Notes: generated from the letters alone by a model not told the origin. Shown: positions 18,025-27,978, numbered from the stretch's first letter. The stretch is DNA of 64,000 bases from [Leptolyngbya] sp. PCC 7376 (GCF_000316605.1 NC_019683.1:3704036-3768035), one strand, 5' to 3'. Program-made: numbers and translations.

Positions 18025-18861
18025 ATGACCTATCCCACAAGCGAACAACGTCAGACTTACCTTGAGATTGCAACAGAAGCAGCGTTGAGCGCTGGAGCTG
18101 CGCTAAAGCATTACTACGGAAATCTCCAACAGGTACGAGAAAAAGATACCCCTGGTGACTTGATTACCGAGGCTGATACTGCTTCCGAAAAAATCATCAT
18201 TGAGTTATTACAAAGGCAGTGTCCAGATCTCCCAATCCATGCAGAGGAATCTGGCCAAATTTCTGGCGCAATAGATAGCCCTTTCCTATGGATGATTGAT
18301 CCCCTCGATGGAACGGTGAATTATGCTCATGGCTATCCGATGTTCTCTGTCTCAATCGCCCTTTTATATGAAGAGAACCCCGTTGTTGGAGTGGTTTACA
18401 ACCCTTATCGCGATGAACTATTCCGGGCAGCAGAGGGAGCAGGGGCAACATTAAATCGTAAGCCGATTCATGTTTCTAAAACAGAAAAGTTACAGGATAG
18501 CCTCCTCACCACTGGTTTTGCCTATGATCGTCGTCAAACGAAAGACAATAATTACATCGAATTTTGCTGTCTCACTCACAAAACCCAAGGAGTGCGACGC
18601 GGTGGCTCGGCAGCCCTTGACCTCACCGACGTTGCTTGTGGCAGATTGGATGGCTATTGGGAGCGAGGTATTCAACCTTGGGATATGTCCGCAGGAATCT
18701 GTATTTTGCGGGAGGCAGGGGGACTAGTTACCGCTTATGATGAGAGTCCATTGAAATTGCAGAATGGCCGATTGCTTGCGACAAATCACAAAATTCATAG
18801 TCAATTGAGCCAAACCCTAGGGTCAGCAAAGGGGTGGTTTATGGACTATTACAAGAGCTAA
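18025..18861 (+). CDS. Inositol monophosphatase family protein
   Basis: The 278-residue protein is a Mg2+-dependent phosphatase of the IMPase superfamily. The metal-binding residues are in HAEESG, IDPLDGTVNYAHG (near 91-103) and the C-terminal WDMSAGICILREAGG. Family members dephosphorylate inositol phosphates, histidinol phosphate or similar sugar-alcohol phosphates. The hisZ and hisG genes follow about 1 kb downstream, but an intervening unrelated gene makes a histidine role only a guess. No signal peptide is seen, so it is cytoplasmic. Confidence 0.9.
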   Translation: MTYPTSEQRQTYLEIATEAALSAGAALKHYYGNLQQVREKDTPGDLITEADTASEKIIIELLQRQCPDLPIHAEESGQISGAIDSPFLWMIDPLDGTVNYAHGYPMFSVSIALLYEENPVVGVVYNPYRDELFRAAEGAGATLNRKPIHVSKTEKLQDSLLTTGFAYDRRQTKDNNYIEFCCLTHKTQGVRRGGSAALDLTDVACGRLDGYWERGIQPWDMSAGICILREAGGLVTAYDESPLKLQNGRLLATNHKIHSQLSQTLGSAKGWFMDYYKS

Positions 18862-18938
18862 ACTACTATGGCACTCTGCTGTGTTCAATCGCTAAATCCG
18901 TCATAATTAAAACCATTACGCCCGAGAATTTCTGAGAT

Positions 18939-19907
18939 ATGTCATTTGTTATCCGCCAAGGACTGTTTTTACTAGATATTGCTGACCACTATGCTGTTCT
19001 CGGTTTACCAGTGGATGCAGGGTCAAAAACAGTGCGGAAAGCATATCTTAAGATTGCTCAGCGATTACACCCAGATACTTGTAAGGCAAAGGATGCCGCG
19101 GAGAAACAGCTAGCGAGTGAACTCCTATCTAAGCTTGTGAATCCGGCCTACGAACAACTCTCTAAACCTGTTTCTTGGTCTGAGTTTCAAGTGGTTATTA
19201 AGCAGCTTTCGAAACAGCTCAATCAAAAAAGCGATACTCCCCTCAAACTTAAGTCGGCGATCGCCCAAGATTTAGTCAAAGATTTAGACAAGCTGGAAGT
19301 GGAATATCACAATAAAGTTCGGGAAGTAGCCCAGACAAATTATCGAGATCTCTCAACAACACTCGATAACATTGGTGCCCTCAGCGAATTAAATCTAGTT
19401 TTTCTGAAAAATACAGTCCAGGAAAATACAGGCCTATTGAGCAATAGCACTTCGCCAGGACGCACAACAAGAACAAACTCTCGTACCACATCATCCTCTT
19501 CGCCAGCATCAGTAACCCCAGAAAGGAATACTACTGCTCCAGCGAAAACAACAACATCATCGTCCCTCGAAGCTGCGATATGGCGAGGTGAGCAGCACCT
19601 CAAAAAGAAAAAATTTGCGAAAGCAACCCTCGAATTTCGTGAAGCAATCAAACTTGATCCCAACTCCGTCAGAGCCCATGCCTTAATGGGTATTTCTTAT
19701 CTCCAACAAAAGCAGATTGCGATGGCTAAAGTCCATATCAAGAAAGCCTATATGGCTAAGCCTAGTGACCCTCTGGCTCGTAAAGCAAAACAGCTTCTTG
19801 AAAAGGCGATGGGTAGTGCCCTCGAAACCCAGACAGGCTCGAAAAAATCTGGCAATGAGAAAAAAGGTGGGCTCTTCGGCGGTTTGTTTGGCGGGAAAAA
19901 GAAGTAG
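18939..19907 (+). CDS. J-domain and TPR protein
   Basis: The N-terminal J domain covers about residues 13-75 (DHYAVLGLPVDAGSKTVRKA, then QRLHPDTCKA with the HPD motif at 47-49), so it probably stimulates an Hsp70 partner. A helical stretch and a Ser/Thr-rich linker (about 165-205) follow. The C-terminal part has tetratricopeptide repeats (WRGEQHLKKKKFAKATLEFR, then AIKLDPNSVRAHALMGISYL). The end is GGLFGGLFGGKKK, a glycine-phenylalanine tail. The length is 322 residues. The client is unknown. It lies 33 bases before hisZ and could be in the same transcript. Confidence 0.88.
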   Translation: MSFVIRQGLFLLDIADHYAVLGLPVDAGSKTVRKAYLKIAQRLHPDTCKAKDAAEKQLASELLSKLVNPAYEQLSKPVSWSEFQVVIKQLSKQLNQKSDTPLKLKSAIAQDLVKDLDKLEVEYHNKVREVAQTNYRDLSTTLDNIGALSELNLVFLKNTVQENTGLLSNSTSPGRTTRTNSRTTSSSSPASVTPERNTTAPAKTTTSSSLEAAIWRGEQHLKKKKFAKATLEFREAIKLDPNSVRAHALMGISYLQQKQIAMAKVHIKKAYMAKPSDPLARKAKQLLEKAMGSALETQTGSKKSGNEKKGGLFGGLFGGKKK

Positions 19908-19940
19908 AATAGGCGACGGCAAACCTGAGAAACCAGTTTT

Positions 19941-21155
19941 ATGATTCACCAACCCCCCGCCGGTGCGAGGGATCTCCTTCCGCTTGAGGTCGCCCAAAAG
20001 GCTTGGATTAACGACAATTTACAGCGTGTTTTTCGACGGTGGGGATACCAACGTATCGTTACCTCGACATTGGAATGGCTGGATACATTGACGGCGGGTG
20101 GTGCAATTGATGGCTCGCAGGTAGTCCAGGTGCAAACAGTAGCGAGCCAATCTCTCGGTTTACGGCCTGAATTGACGGCTTCCATCGCCCGTGCTGCTGT
20201 GACAAGAATGGCAGAGAATACATTTCCACAGCGACTTTGCTACCGAGCCAATGTGTTTCGGCATCCCCCCGATGGCACCCACGGTAAGCAAATGGAGTTT
20301 TACCAAGCAGGGGTTGAACTGTTATTCGCCGATGGTATTATTGCAGATGCTGAAATTTTATTACTTCTAACGGATTCTCTAAATGAGCTGGGTCTGGAGG
20401 ATTGGCAGTTAATTCTTGGGGAAGCGGCCCTTGGGCGATCGCTCCTACAGTCTTTTCCCGCAGATATTCGCGAAACTGTACGCCACTGTATCGCCCATTT
20501 AGATCGGGTTAGATTGCAAAGTTTGGAGTTAAGCGACGAACTTAAAGCCTATGCCCTCGATATTTTCGAGCTACGCGGTGAACCAATGGGGGTTTTAGAG
20601 CGTGTCAGCAAATTTGAACTGACTCCCGACGCACAAAAAATTGTAGCCAATCTCAAAGCATTATTTGAATTGCTTACAGGTAGCACCGACAAACCTTTAC
20701 CGATTTTGTTGGATTTAACGCTTATTCAAACCTTTGATTACTACACAGGTATTGTGTTTGAAGCGGTTAGTTTTACAAATAATCAATCCCGGGTGCTTGG
20801 TCAGGGTGGGCGTTATGATAAGCTCCTCGGCCTTTACCACCCTCAAAAAGAAGATCATCCTGGCATTGGTTTTTGCCTCAATCTAGAAGAAATCCATAAT
20901 TGTTTATTGCAAAGCCCACAACTGCCAAACAAGTTGGATGGAAATGCTTGGCTCGTCATTGCGAAAGATTCAGCAGCACAACAGCAAGTTTTTCAATATG
21001 CCCAAACTTTACGCCAGGGGGATGAGATTGTCCGCGTGGAAGTGGAATTGGGTGGGCGATCGCCAGAAGACATTTACGATTACGCCAAACGCAGCAAAAT
21101 TGCGAACCTCGCCTGGGTATCTAGTAGCGACGACCCAAAAATTGAAACTCTCTAG
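19941..21155 (+). CDS. hisZ: ATP phosphoribosyltransferase regulatory subunit
   Basis: HisZ is a catalytically inactive class II aminoacyl-tRNA synthetase-like protein that forms a complex with short-form HisG for the first step of histidine synthesis. The 404-residue protein begins with QPPAGARDLLPLEVAQK, followed by RVFRRWGYQRIVTSTLEWLD and the histidyl-tRNA-synthetase-like region YRANVFRHPPDGTHGKQMEF. Near the C-terminus is DYYTGIVFEAV and GQGGRYDKLLGLY. The length fits HisZ rather than HisS. hisG follows 53 bases downstream, which supports the assignment. Confidence 0.92.
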   Translation: MIHQPPAGARDLLPLEVAQKAWINDNLQRVFRRWGYQRIVTSTLEWLDTLTAGGAIDGSQVVQVQTVASQSLGLRPELTASIARAAVTRMAENTFPQRLCYRANVFRHPPDGTHGKQMEFYQAGVELLFADGIIADAEILLLLTDSLNELGLEDWQLILGEAALGRSLLQSFPADIRETVRHCIAHLDRVRLQSLELSDELKAYALDIFELRGEPMGVLERVSKFELTPDAQKIVANLKALFELLTGSTDKPLPILLDLTLIQTFDYYTGIVFEAVSFTNNQSRVLGQGGRYDKLLGLYHPQKEDHPGIGFCLNLEEIHNCLLQSPQLPNKLDGNAWLVIAKDSAAQQQVFQYAQTLRQGDEIVRVEVELGGRSPEDIYDYAKRSKIANLAWVSSSDDPKIETL

Positions 21156-21208
21156 AGCTCATCTCGAAATCTCCAGCATTTATTCAAAAATATACGATTC
21201 GACTATCT

Positions 21209-21841
21209 ATGATTACTATTGCCATTCCTAAAGGAGGTCTACTCCCTCAGGCGATCGCCCTACTCCAGGAAGTGGGACTAGACTTTAGCGCCTTCTTAGA
21301 CAAAAAAAATCGCCAACTTCAAATCACAGATCCGACTGGTACAGCAAAAGCATTATTGGTACGTACCCATGATGTGCCCGTTTATGTTGAATATGGGCAG
21401 GCACAACTCGGATTTGCAGGGTACGATGTATTAAGAGAAAAAAAACCAGACGTTGCAAATTTACTCGATCTTAAATTTGGTGGCTGCCGCCTTTCTGTAG
21501 CCGTGCCCCAAGCCAGTCCCTACAAAGATCCTCGTCAACTTCCGCCCAATTGCCGCGTTGCTTCCAAGTTTGTTAACTGTGCCAAAGACTATTTTCGTGA
21601 GCTAGATTTACCCATCGAAGTTATTCCCCTCCACGGTTCCGTTGAATTAGGACCTATTACCGGTATGTCTGAGGCGATTGTCGACCTCGTCTCCACAGGT
21701 AATACCCTGCGTGAAAATAACCTGGAAGAAATCGAAATTTTATTTCAAAGCACAGTACGTCTTATTGCCCACCCCATCAGCTACCGAGCCAATCGCCATA
21801 ATATTGCCGAATTAGTTCAAAAAATCGAAAAAAACCTCTGA
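21209..21841 (+). CDS. hisG: ATP phosphoribosyltransferase catalytic subunit, short form
   Basis: HisG joins ATP and phosphoribosyl pyrophosphate in the first step of histidine synthesis. At 210 residues it is the short form, lacking the C-terminal regulatory domain, and so needs HisZ, whose gene lies directly upstream. Typical blocks are ITIAIPKGGLLPQAIALLQE at the N-terminus, VPVYVEYGQAQLGFAGYDVL, and the PRPP-binding GSVELGPITGMSEAIVDLVS region. An AAAGGAGG-like sequence inside the first codons is fortuitous coding sequence. Confidence 0.95.
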   Translation: MITIAIPKGGLLPQAIALLQEVGLDFSAFLDKKNRQLQITDPTGTAKALLVRTHDVPVYVEYGQAQLGFAGYDVLREKKPDVANLLDLKFGGCRLSVAVPQASPYKDPRQLPPNCRVASKFVNCAKDYFRELDLPIEVIPLHGSVELGPITGMSEAIVDLVSTGNTLRENNLEEIEILFQSTVRLIAHPISYRANRHNIAELVQKIEKNL

Positions 21842-21975
21842 TTTCATTCGGAAAAGTAACAAGGTTTGCTGACAACTGCAAAAAAAACTTTTAGCAGCAG
21901 CTCAAAATCTATTACAATAAATTAACAATTTGTTTCCAGGCATTGACCTAAGTACCATTTTTTACTAGAGACTGC

Positions 21976-23289
21976 ATGACCACAAAACCTTCAATTGCAA
22001 TTTCACACCTCGGCTGCGAGAAGAATCGCATCGACTCAGAGCACATGATTGGGCTATTAGCCGAAGCTGGTTACCACGTGGATGCAAATGAAGAGTTAGC
22101 GGATTATGTCATCGTCAATACCTGTAGTTTTATTGAAGATGCTCGCGCAGAATCAGTACGAACTCTTGTTGAGCTTGCCGAAGCAGACAAGAAAATCGTT
22201 ATCTCTGGTTGTATGGCGCAACATTTTCAAGAACAGCTTTTAGAAGAATTACCAGAAGCCGTGGCCTTGGTGGGCACTGGTGACTATCACAAAATTGTTG
22301 ATGTCATTGAGCGTGCCGAGCAAGGTGAGATTGTTAAGGAAGTTTCAGAAGAGCTGACTTATATCGCGGATGAAACAGTTCCCCGTTATCGCACTACCAA
22401 TGAAGCTGTTGCCTATGTGCGAGTGGCAGAAGGTTGTGATTATCGCTGCGCGTTTTGCATTATTCCCCATCTCCGAGGGGATCAGCGATCACGTCCCATT
22501 GAATCCATTGTTGCTGAAGCAAAACAGTTAGCAGCTCAGGGTGTGCAAGAAATTATTCTGATTTCTCAAATCACCACAAATTACGGCAAAGATATTTATG
22601 GCAAACCTAAACTGGCTGAACTTCTCAGAGCTTTAGGTGAAGTCGATATTCCTTGGATCCGCATCCATTATGCTTATCCCACAGGGTTAACACCTGAAGT
22701 GATTGAAGCGATGCGAGACACCAAAAACGTTATTCCTTATCTGGATCTACCGCTACAACATTCCCATCCAGAAATCCTTCGGGCGATGAACCGTCCTTGG
22801 CAGGGGCGAGTCAATGACGAGATCATTGAGAACCTCAAAGCTGCCTTGCCCGATGCAATTTTGCGCACCACCTTTATCGTGGGTTTCCCCGGCGAAACTG
22901 AGGAGCATTTCCAGCACCTCGTAGAGTTTGTGAAACGCCATGAGTTTGATCATGTCGGCGTGTTTACTTTTTCTCCGGAAGAAGGGACGCCCGCCATTGA
23001 TCTCCCAAATCAACTACCGCAGGACGTGAAGGATCGCCGTCGGGATGCTCTGATGGAAATTCAACAGCCGATTGCTGCCCGCCGCAACGAAATTTGTGTC
23101 GGACAAACGGTGGATGTGCTGATCGAACAGGAAAATCCCACAACTGGAGAGCTAGTCGGGCGATCGCCCAGATTTGCACCAGACGTGGATGGACTTGTGT
23201 ATATCGAAGGAGAAGCCTCCTTGGGTAGCCTTGTCCCTGTTCAAATTACCGCTGCGGATATTTACGATCTTTACGGCACTATCGCCTAA
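21976..23289 (+). CDS. rimO: Ribosomal protein S12 methylthiotransferase RimO
   Basis: RimO is a radical-SAM enzyme that adds a methylthio group to an Asp of ribosomal protein S12. The 437-residue protein has an N-terminal UPF0004 domain with cluster cysteines in [26 protein letters not shown] and SGCMAQ. The radical SAM core has the CxxxCxxC motif in [15 protein letters not shown], near 155-169. A TRAM domain sits at the C-terminus (after about 370). These features together separate RimO from MiaB. It is a single gene with about 135 bases on the 5' side. Confidence 0.93.
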   Translation: MTTKPSIAISHLGCEKNRIDSEHMIGLLAEAGYHVDANEELADYVIVNTCSFIEDARAESVRTLVELAEADKKIVISGCMAQHFQEQLLEELPEAVALVGTGDYHKIVDVIERAEQGEIVKEVSEELTYIADETVPRYRTTNEAVAYVRVAEGCDYRCAFCIIPHLRGDQRSRPIESIVAEAKQLAAQGVQEIILISQITTNYGKDIYGKPKLAELLRALGEVDIPWIRIHYAYPTGLTPEVIEAMRDTKNVIPYLDLPLQHSHPEILRAMNRPWQGRVNDEIIENLKAALPDAILRTTFIVGFPGETEEHFQHLVEFVKRHEFDHVGVFTFSPEEGTPAIDLPNQLPQDVKDRRRDALMEIQQPIAARRNEICVGQTVDVLIEQENPTTGELVGRSPRFAPDVDGLVYIEGEASLGSLVPVQITAADIYDLYGTIA

Positions 23290-23484
23290 TAATTCTCGTA
23301 ACTAGACCGTTCAGCCACAGCCCCCGGCATTGTCCAGACTGTTAAGCAGCATCCAATTGGTTTAACTAAAAAACCCAGTTTGGGAAGAAAGGGTTGGGGG
23401 AGAGATTGACACAATTTTTATGTGAATCTCGCAATTTTGTAAAACCTTAGCAAATTACCCATCCATAAACCTTATAACTTTTTT

Positions 23485-24969
23485 ATGACCACCACTTTTC
23501 AAAACATCGGCCTCTCTGAAGCACGCGCTAACCTTTTAGAAAATATTGGTTTCGAGAAGCCCACAGAAATTCAAACCAAGGCGATTCCCGCAATTCTTGA
23601 AGGCAGAGATGTCGTCGGTCTTTCCCAGACTGGTACAGGTAAAACGGCCGCCTATTCTTTACCTTTCCTCGAAAAAATTGATCTCCAAGATAAAGCTGTA
23701 CAGGGTCTGATTTTGACACCAACTCGTGAGTTGGCAATGCAAGTCACCCAGGCTCTTAAGCAATTTGCTGTAGACCGTCGCCTATGGGTCTTGACTGTTT
23801 GTGGTGGTCAATCCATGGAACGTCAAATCCGTAGCCTCCAAAAGGGCGTTCATATCGTTGTTGGTACGCCTGGTCGTGTAATCGACTTATTAGAGCGCGG
23901 TAAATTGTCTTTTGAAGATCTTCGTTGGGCAGTACTCGATGAAGCAGATGAAATGCTCAGCATGGGCTTCATCGATGATGTAAAGAGAATTTTGCGTCAA
24001 TCTCCTGCTTCTCGTCAAACGGCTTGTTTCTCTGCGACAATGCCCCCCGCAATTCGTGATTTGGTTGCAAACTTCCTTGAAGAGCCCATCAATATAACGA
24101 TTAAGCAGCCTCAGGTTACACCTGACCGCATTAAGCAGGAAGCTTATATGATTCCTCGCGGTTGGTCTAAGACAAAGGCTTTGTTGCCTATTCTTGAGAT
24201 GGCAAATCCTGAGTCAGCCATTATTTTTGTACGAACGAAGCGAACGGCATCTGAGTTAACAAATGAATTGCTTGAAGCAGGTCAAAGTGCTGATGAGTAC
24301 CATGGTGACCTCAGCCAAGCTCAGCGTGAAAAGCTGGTACGGCGATTCAAGGATGGCCGCATTAAGATGATCGTTGCAACTGATATTGCGGCGCGTGGTC
24401 TTGATGTTGCAAACCTCAGCCACGTAGTGAACTTCGACCTTCCTGACAATACGGAAAGCTATATTCACCGGATTGGTCGGACTGGTCGTGCTGGTAAAAC
24501 TGGTACGGCGATCGCCCTTGTAGAGCCTAGTGATCGTCGCTTGTTGCGCCAGATTGAGCGTCGTGTGAAGCAATCCCTAACAACTTGCAAAATTCCTAGT
24601 CGTCCTGAGGTTGAAGCAAATCGCATTAACCGTCTTGAGACTCAGGTTCGTGAAGCGCTTGCTGGTGAGCGGATGGCCTCTTTCCTCCCCATCGTTAAGC
24701 GTTTAGGCGATGAGTACGATCCTCAGGCGATCGCCGCTGCAGTATTGCAGATGACCTACGATCAGCACACTCCCGATTGGATGACTGAAGATTGGGATGT
24801 TCCTGAAGTTGGTAAAGGTGGTCTACCTAAGCCTGTTAAAGGTGGCGGTGGTCGTCGTGGTGGCGGCGGTTACCGTGGCAAAGGTGGCTACAAAGGCAAA
24901 GGTGGTGGCGGTGGTTACCGTGGCGATCGCCGTGGCGGCCGTCGTTCCTACAGCTCTAACCGTGGCTAA
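23485..24969 (+). CDS. crhR: DEAD-box RNA helicase, CrhR-like
   Basis: The 494-residue protein has the full DEAD-box set: the Q motif (FEKPTEIQTKAIP), motif I SQTGTGKT at about 50-57, PTRELAMQ, DEAD near 154-157, SAT, then ATDIAARGLDVANLSHVVNF and YIHRIGRTGRAG. It has a C-terminal RNA-binding extension ending in a Gly/Arg/Lys-rich tail (GGGGRRGGGGYRGKGGYKGK). The length and tail match the cyanobacterial redox- and cold-regulated helicase CrhR, which unwinds and anneals RNA. The 195-base gap upstream is long enough for a regulated 5' leader. A DeaD/CsdA paralogue remains possible. Confidence 0.85.
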   Translation: MTTTFQNIGLSEARANLLENIGFEKPTEIQTKAIPAILEGRDVVGLSQTGTGKTAAYSLPFLEKIDLQDKAVQGLILTPTRELAMQVTQALKQFAVDRRLWVLTVCGGQSMERQIRSLQKGVHIVVGTPGRVIDLLERGKLSFEDLRWAVLDEADEMLSMGFIDDVKRILRQSPASRQTACFSATMPPAIRDLVANFLEEPINITIKQPQVTPDRIKQEAYMIPRGWSKTKALLPILEMANPESAIIFVRTKRTASELTNELLEAGQSADEYHGDLSQAQREKLVRRFKDGRIKMIVATDIAARGLDVANLSHVVNFDLPDNTESYIHRIGRTGRAGKTGTAIALVEPSDRRLLRQIERRVKQSLTTCKIPSRPEVEANRINRLETQVREALAGERMASFLPIVKRLGDEYDPQAIAAAVLQMTYDQHTPDWMTEDWDVPEVGKGGLPKPVKGGGGRRGGGGYRGKGGYKGKGGGGGYRGDRRGGRRSYSSNRG

Positions 24970-25002
24970 GTTTTCGCATAAATTAATTTATTAGCCAAAT
25001 AA

Positions 25003-25037
25003 ATATAGTCCTTTTCTATTTAGTTGAGGACTTTTTG
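25003..25037 (+). terminator. Probable terminator after the helicase gene
   Basis: TAGTCC (25006-25011) and GGACT (25028-25032) form a short stem with a 16-base AT-rich loop, followed by TTTTT. The stem is weak, so this is moderate evidence. Confidence 0.5.
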
Positions 25038-25099
25038 TGTATAGAAATCAAGGTGCAATCTCTACATATAGTCATTTCGAATGAGTTCTAGAGGATTGA

Positions 25100-25729
25100 T
25101 TGCGATAGCAGTAGTCGACTATCAGCTCGTCAAGACTCATCCCTTCCTCTAATCTATATACTGTCTTCGTTTCTTTAATTCGGCAAAGTCATGTTCTATC
25201 TTGTTGAGGTCTGGTGAATATTTCGGTAGCAATTTCACTTGATGACCTTGCTGCTGAACTATTTCTCTGATCTTGTTCTTGCAATGAATCGGAGCATTAT
25301 CCAGAATCAGTACAGACTTCTGCGATAACCGTTTCATTAACCATTGTGATAGCCATTTTTCAAAGCAGGCAACATTCACACTACCCGTCACTAACATCGG
25401 TGCGATGATTTTCCCATCTTGTCTGGCAGCTAGTAGATTCTCTCTCTTCTCTCGTTTACCTATTCTGCTGCTGTAAAGCTCCTGACCTCGGCGCGACCAG
25501 CCATATCTTGTGTAGACCCGATTATCAAAGCCTCATTCATCGATAAAAGCGAGTTTCTTTGGCCTAACAGTTTTGAAGATTGCTCGTAGATCTCTCAGAT
25601 ATTGTTGTCGTTCTCGATGAGCACGTTCACGATACTTTTGCTCTTTTTTTTCTGGTTATTTTCATTTGCTTCAAGGCATAGTGCATTGAACTGATCTTCA
25701 CACCAAAGTACTGTGCTCTATCTACTAAA
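25100..25729 (-). pseudogene. IS630-family transposase (type III), C-terminal part
   Basis: The translated remnant includes YFGVKISSMHYALKQMK, then FIDE-stop-GFDN, YGWSRRGQELY, SVLILDNAPIHCKN and [20 protein letters not shown]. These are the IS630 catalytic blocks, with the second Asp (LDNAPIH) and the final Glu (KIEHDF) kept. A TGA replaces the Ser of DESGF (at about 25534-25536). Part of the frame upstream is also shifted. The fragment is not functional. Confidence 0.72.
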
Positions 25730-25769
25730 ACGTGAGTTCTGGATAAGGAAAGAAAAGGAGAAAGCCCAT

Positions 25770-26039
25770 ATCGTGGAAGTTGTAACGAATCCACGGCTTT
25801 CTCCCATGTCCAGTCTAGAGGCTCTGTTTTGCCATGTTGATGATTTCTGTCGAATCTTTGAACCCTTATGGCATCAAGCGTTACTCAGCTCTGGCAAAAA
25901 ATACCGTCGCCGTCAGAGAAGCCTCAGTCTGAGTGAGGTGATGACTATTCTCATTGCTTTCCATCAATCTCACTATCGAAATTTCAAGCATTTCTATCTC
26001 ATCAAGGTGAAATACGATTGGCAACAAGAGTTTCCTCTA
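25770..26039 (+). pseudogene. IS982-family transposase N-terminal fragment (copy 4)
   Basis: It starts at GTG 25770 and encodes [49 protein letters not shown] and KYDWQQEFPL. The frame continues after the IS630 insert as [20 protein letters not shown] (26989-27055), then ends at the chimeric junction. Removing the IS630 element plus one TA restores EFPLAVSYQRF exactly. Confidence 0.8.
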
Positions 26040-26986
26040 TAGCAGGCAAGGAGTGGGTTAAGACAGAATAGGATAGAAGCAATAAACATAGATGCCATGC
26101 CTGCTCCCCATAGTCTTGATTTACGCCTAAAAGCTGTTGCCGCCTTCGATAAAGGTGAACGAAAAAGTGATATCTGTCGCTTCTTTGGTATTAGCCGAAA
26201 TACGCTAGACCTGTGGCTGAAACGACGAGAGAAAATCGGTTCAGTCGCTCCGAAGACAGATTACCGTCGAGGCCCTCAACCGAAGATTAATGATCTAGAT
26301 GCTTTTCGTGCTTTTGCAGAGGAATATGGGCATCTAACCCAGAAGGAAATGGCGGAGAAATGGCCAGAGTCTATTAGTGATGCATCCAGACGTGAAGCTC
26401 TACGGAAAATTGAATTTACTCGAAAAAAAAGACCTATCGATATCAAGAGAGAGATAAAGAATTAGAAAAAGCATTTGTGGCACAACTGAAGCAGTATGGC
26501 CAAGAACGACTCGTATATATCGATGAAAGTGGATTTGATAATACCTTAGATTATGGGTATGGCTACTGCCATAAGTCAGAGAGGTTTATCGCAGAGAAGT
26601 TAGGTCATCGTACAGAACGAGTTAGCGTGATTGGAGGATGGCGAGAGGGAGAGCAGATAGCACCGATGGTATTTGAGGGCTATGCCAACAGCGCCTTAGT
26701 TTGCCAATGGGTAGAGGATTGCTTAGTGCCAGAGTTGATTCCGGGTCAAATTATTATTCTGGATAATGCCAGTGTTCATCCAAAGGAAAGAATACAAACA
26801 TTGGTGGCGAAGGCAGGATGTGAAGTGATATTTTTGCCACCCTACTCACCACACCTGAACAAGATAGAGAAGTTTTGGGGGAGGTTAAAGAAGGAGGTAA
26901 GTAAGCTCATCAAGAAGACTGAGGATTTGTTCGATGCCATCAGAATAGCCTTCTGTTCTATGTCCTAACCTTCTCCTTCGCTGCTA
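26040..26986 (+). mobile_element. Intact IS630-family element (type I), 947 bp
   Basis: The element begins TAGCAGGCAAGGAGTGGGTT at 26040 and ends in ACCTTCTCCTTCGCTGCTA at 26986. The two ends are imperfect inverted repeats and TA lies on each side. It contains two overlapping transposase frames with an A8 tract between them. Its length equals the sum of the two parts of copy A at 2817-5641. Copy A lacks a continuous gene, so this is the only complete type I element in the window. Confidence 0.9.
26097..26968 (+). CDS. IS630-family transposase, OrfA-OrfB, probably joined by -1 frameshift
   Basis: OrfA (26097-26465) codes for 122 residues with a helix-turn-helix (LDLRLKAVAAFDKGERKSDI, SRNTLDLWLKRRE). 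In the other frame the product continues KTYRYQERDKELEKAFVAQL, VYIDESGFDN, IIILDNASVHPKE, LPPYSPHLNKIEKFWGR and stops at 26968. The frames overlap at an A8 tract (26422-26429) in FTRKK. A -1 slip there gives one DDE transposase of about 290 residues, with Asp in DESGF, Asp in LDNASVH and Glu in KIEKFW. A frameshift of this kind is well known for IS630-type elements, but slippage at this site is inferred. Confidence 0.82.
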
Positions 26987-27062
26987 TAGCTGTGAGCTAT
27001 CAACGCTTTGTGACATGGATACCTTCGAGCTTGATTCCTCTCTGTACATATCTGCGACGAGG

Positions 27063-27740
27063 CTTAGCTAGAAGCATCACATCATATTCTTCTTGTAAAT
27101 ACTGTGCCAGAGGTTGAGAGACATAGCCTTTATCTGCAAAGACTTTTCCCGATAACCCTTTCAAAAGCTCCACTACCGGTTTTCTATCATCGGTGTTGCC
27201 GGGTGTGACTTTCACATTGAGTAATTCTCCACGGTCATTGATAACCAGATGTAGTTTGAAACCAAAGAACCAACCCACAGAGGTTTTACCTCGAGCGGCA
27301 TGACCTTCAAAAACGCGATGTTGAGAGATGCGGCGATTGTGACAAACCTTGATACTGGTGGCATCAATGAAACTAATACCTGTGCATTGACCATAACAGT
27401 GCTGTAGGTAGACACATAGAGGTACTAACGTCGAAGGCATCCACTCCACAAAACGTTGGTCACTCACGGCTCTGGGAAAAGCTCTTCGCCAGTGATGACG
27501 CACATTGATGAGATAGAAATATTTAAAATTGCGATAGTGAGATTGGTGAAAAGCAATCAATATCGTCATTATCTCGCTGAGACTAAGGCTTCTGGGGCGA
27601 CGCCGTCGCTTTTGCTTTGAGGCCAGTAATTGCTGTTGCCATTGAGGTTCGAAGACTTGGCAGACATCATCAACAGCACAAAACAAAGGTTCTAGACTGG
27701 TCATGGGAGAAAGTGGTGGATTGCTTATTAACTTCCACAA
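27063..27740 (-). pseudogene. IS982-family transposase, C-terminally truncated (copy 5)
   Basis: It encodes the N-terminal three quarters of the transposase, from MWKLISNPPLSPM through [48 protein letters not shown] and [15 protein letters not shown] to LLAKPRR. It then runs into inverted copy 4 sequence (RYVQRGIKLEGIHVTKR), so the part with the final catalytic Glu is missing. FCAVDDFC reads FCAVDDVC here. It is inactive. Confidence 0.8.
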
Positions 27741-27783
27741 TATGCACTTTCTCCTTTTTCTTTCTTATCCCGAACTCACGTTG

Positions 27784-27978
27784 TTTTACATGTTCAGTGA
27801 CTGCTTGCCAGTCCAACTTACGGCGACGACGTGTCACGATGGTGGGACGTAAATCTGGGCGATTGAGCCAACTATAGACAGTGGCTTCTGAGACTTCATA
27901 GCGTCTTGCCGTTTCTGCTTTGCTGCCGTCAGAGCGTACGAAGTTTACTACTCTTTTTCTCAGGTCTAAGCTATACAT
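27784..27978 (-). pseudogene. IS630-family transposase (type III), N-terminal part
   Basis: The frame encodes MYSLDLRKRVVNFVRSDGSK, AETARRYEVSEATVYSWLNR and LDWQAVTEHVKQ, the helix-turn-helix of an IS630-type transposase. It continues open for another 35 codons into the end of the neighbouring IS982 copy, but that tail is not transposase sequence. The rest of the gene is at 25100-25729. Confidence 0.78.

Larger units (their letters stand above)
25730..27781. mobile_element. Head-to-head chimera of two IS982 copies (4 and 5) with an IS630 insert
   Basis: The left half, 25730-26039 and 26989-27055, is the 5' part of a plus-strand IS982 element of the CTGG subtype. The right half, about 27052-27781, is the 5' part of a minus-strand element of the CGGG subtype. 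Both halves end in outward-facing terminal repeats (ACGTGAGTTC at 25730, GAACTCACGT ending at 27781). They join at CTGCGACGAGGC near 27052-27060, where both copies can read TGCGA. Neither half keeps the C-terminal catalytic region. An intact IS630 element lies inside the left half. Confidence 0.8.

Noticed and set aside
27670-27978. 102-codon open frame beginning with the IS630 helix-turn-helix
   Set aside because: The first 65 codons are an IS630 fragment; the rest is read through the neighbouring IS982 end in a non-transposase frame, so it is a chance fusion.
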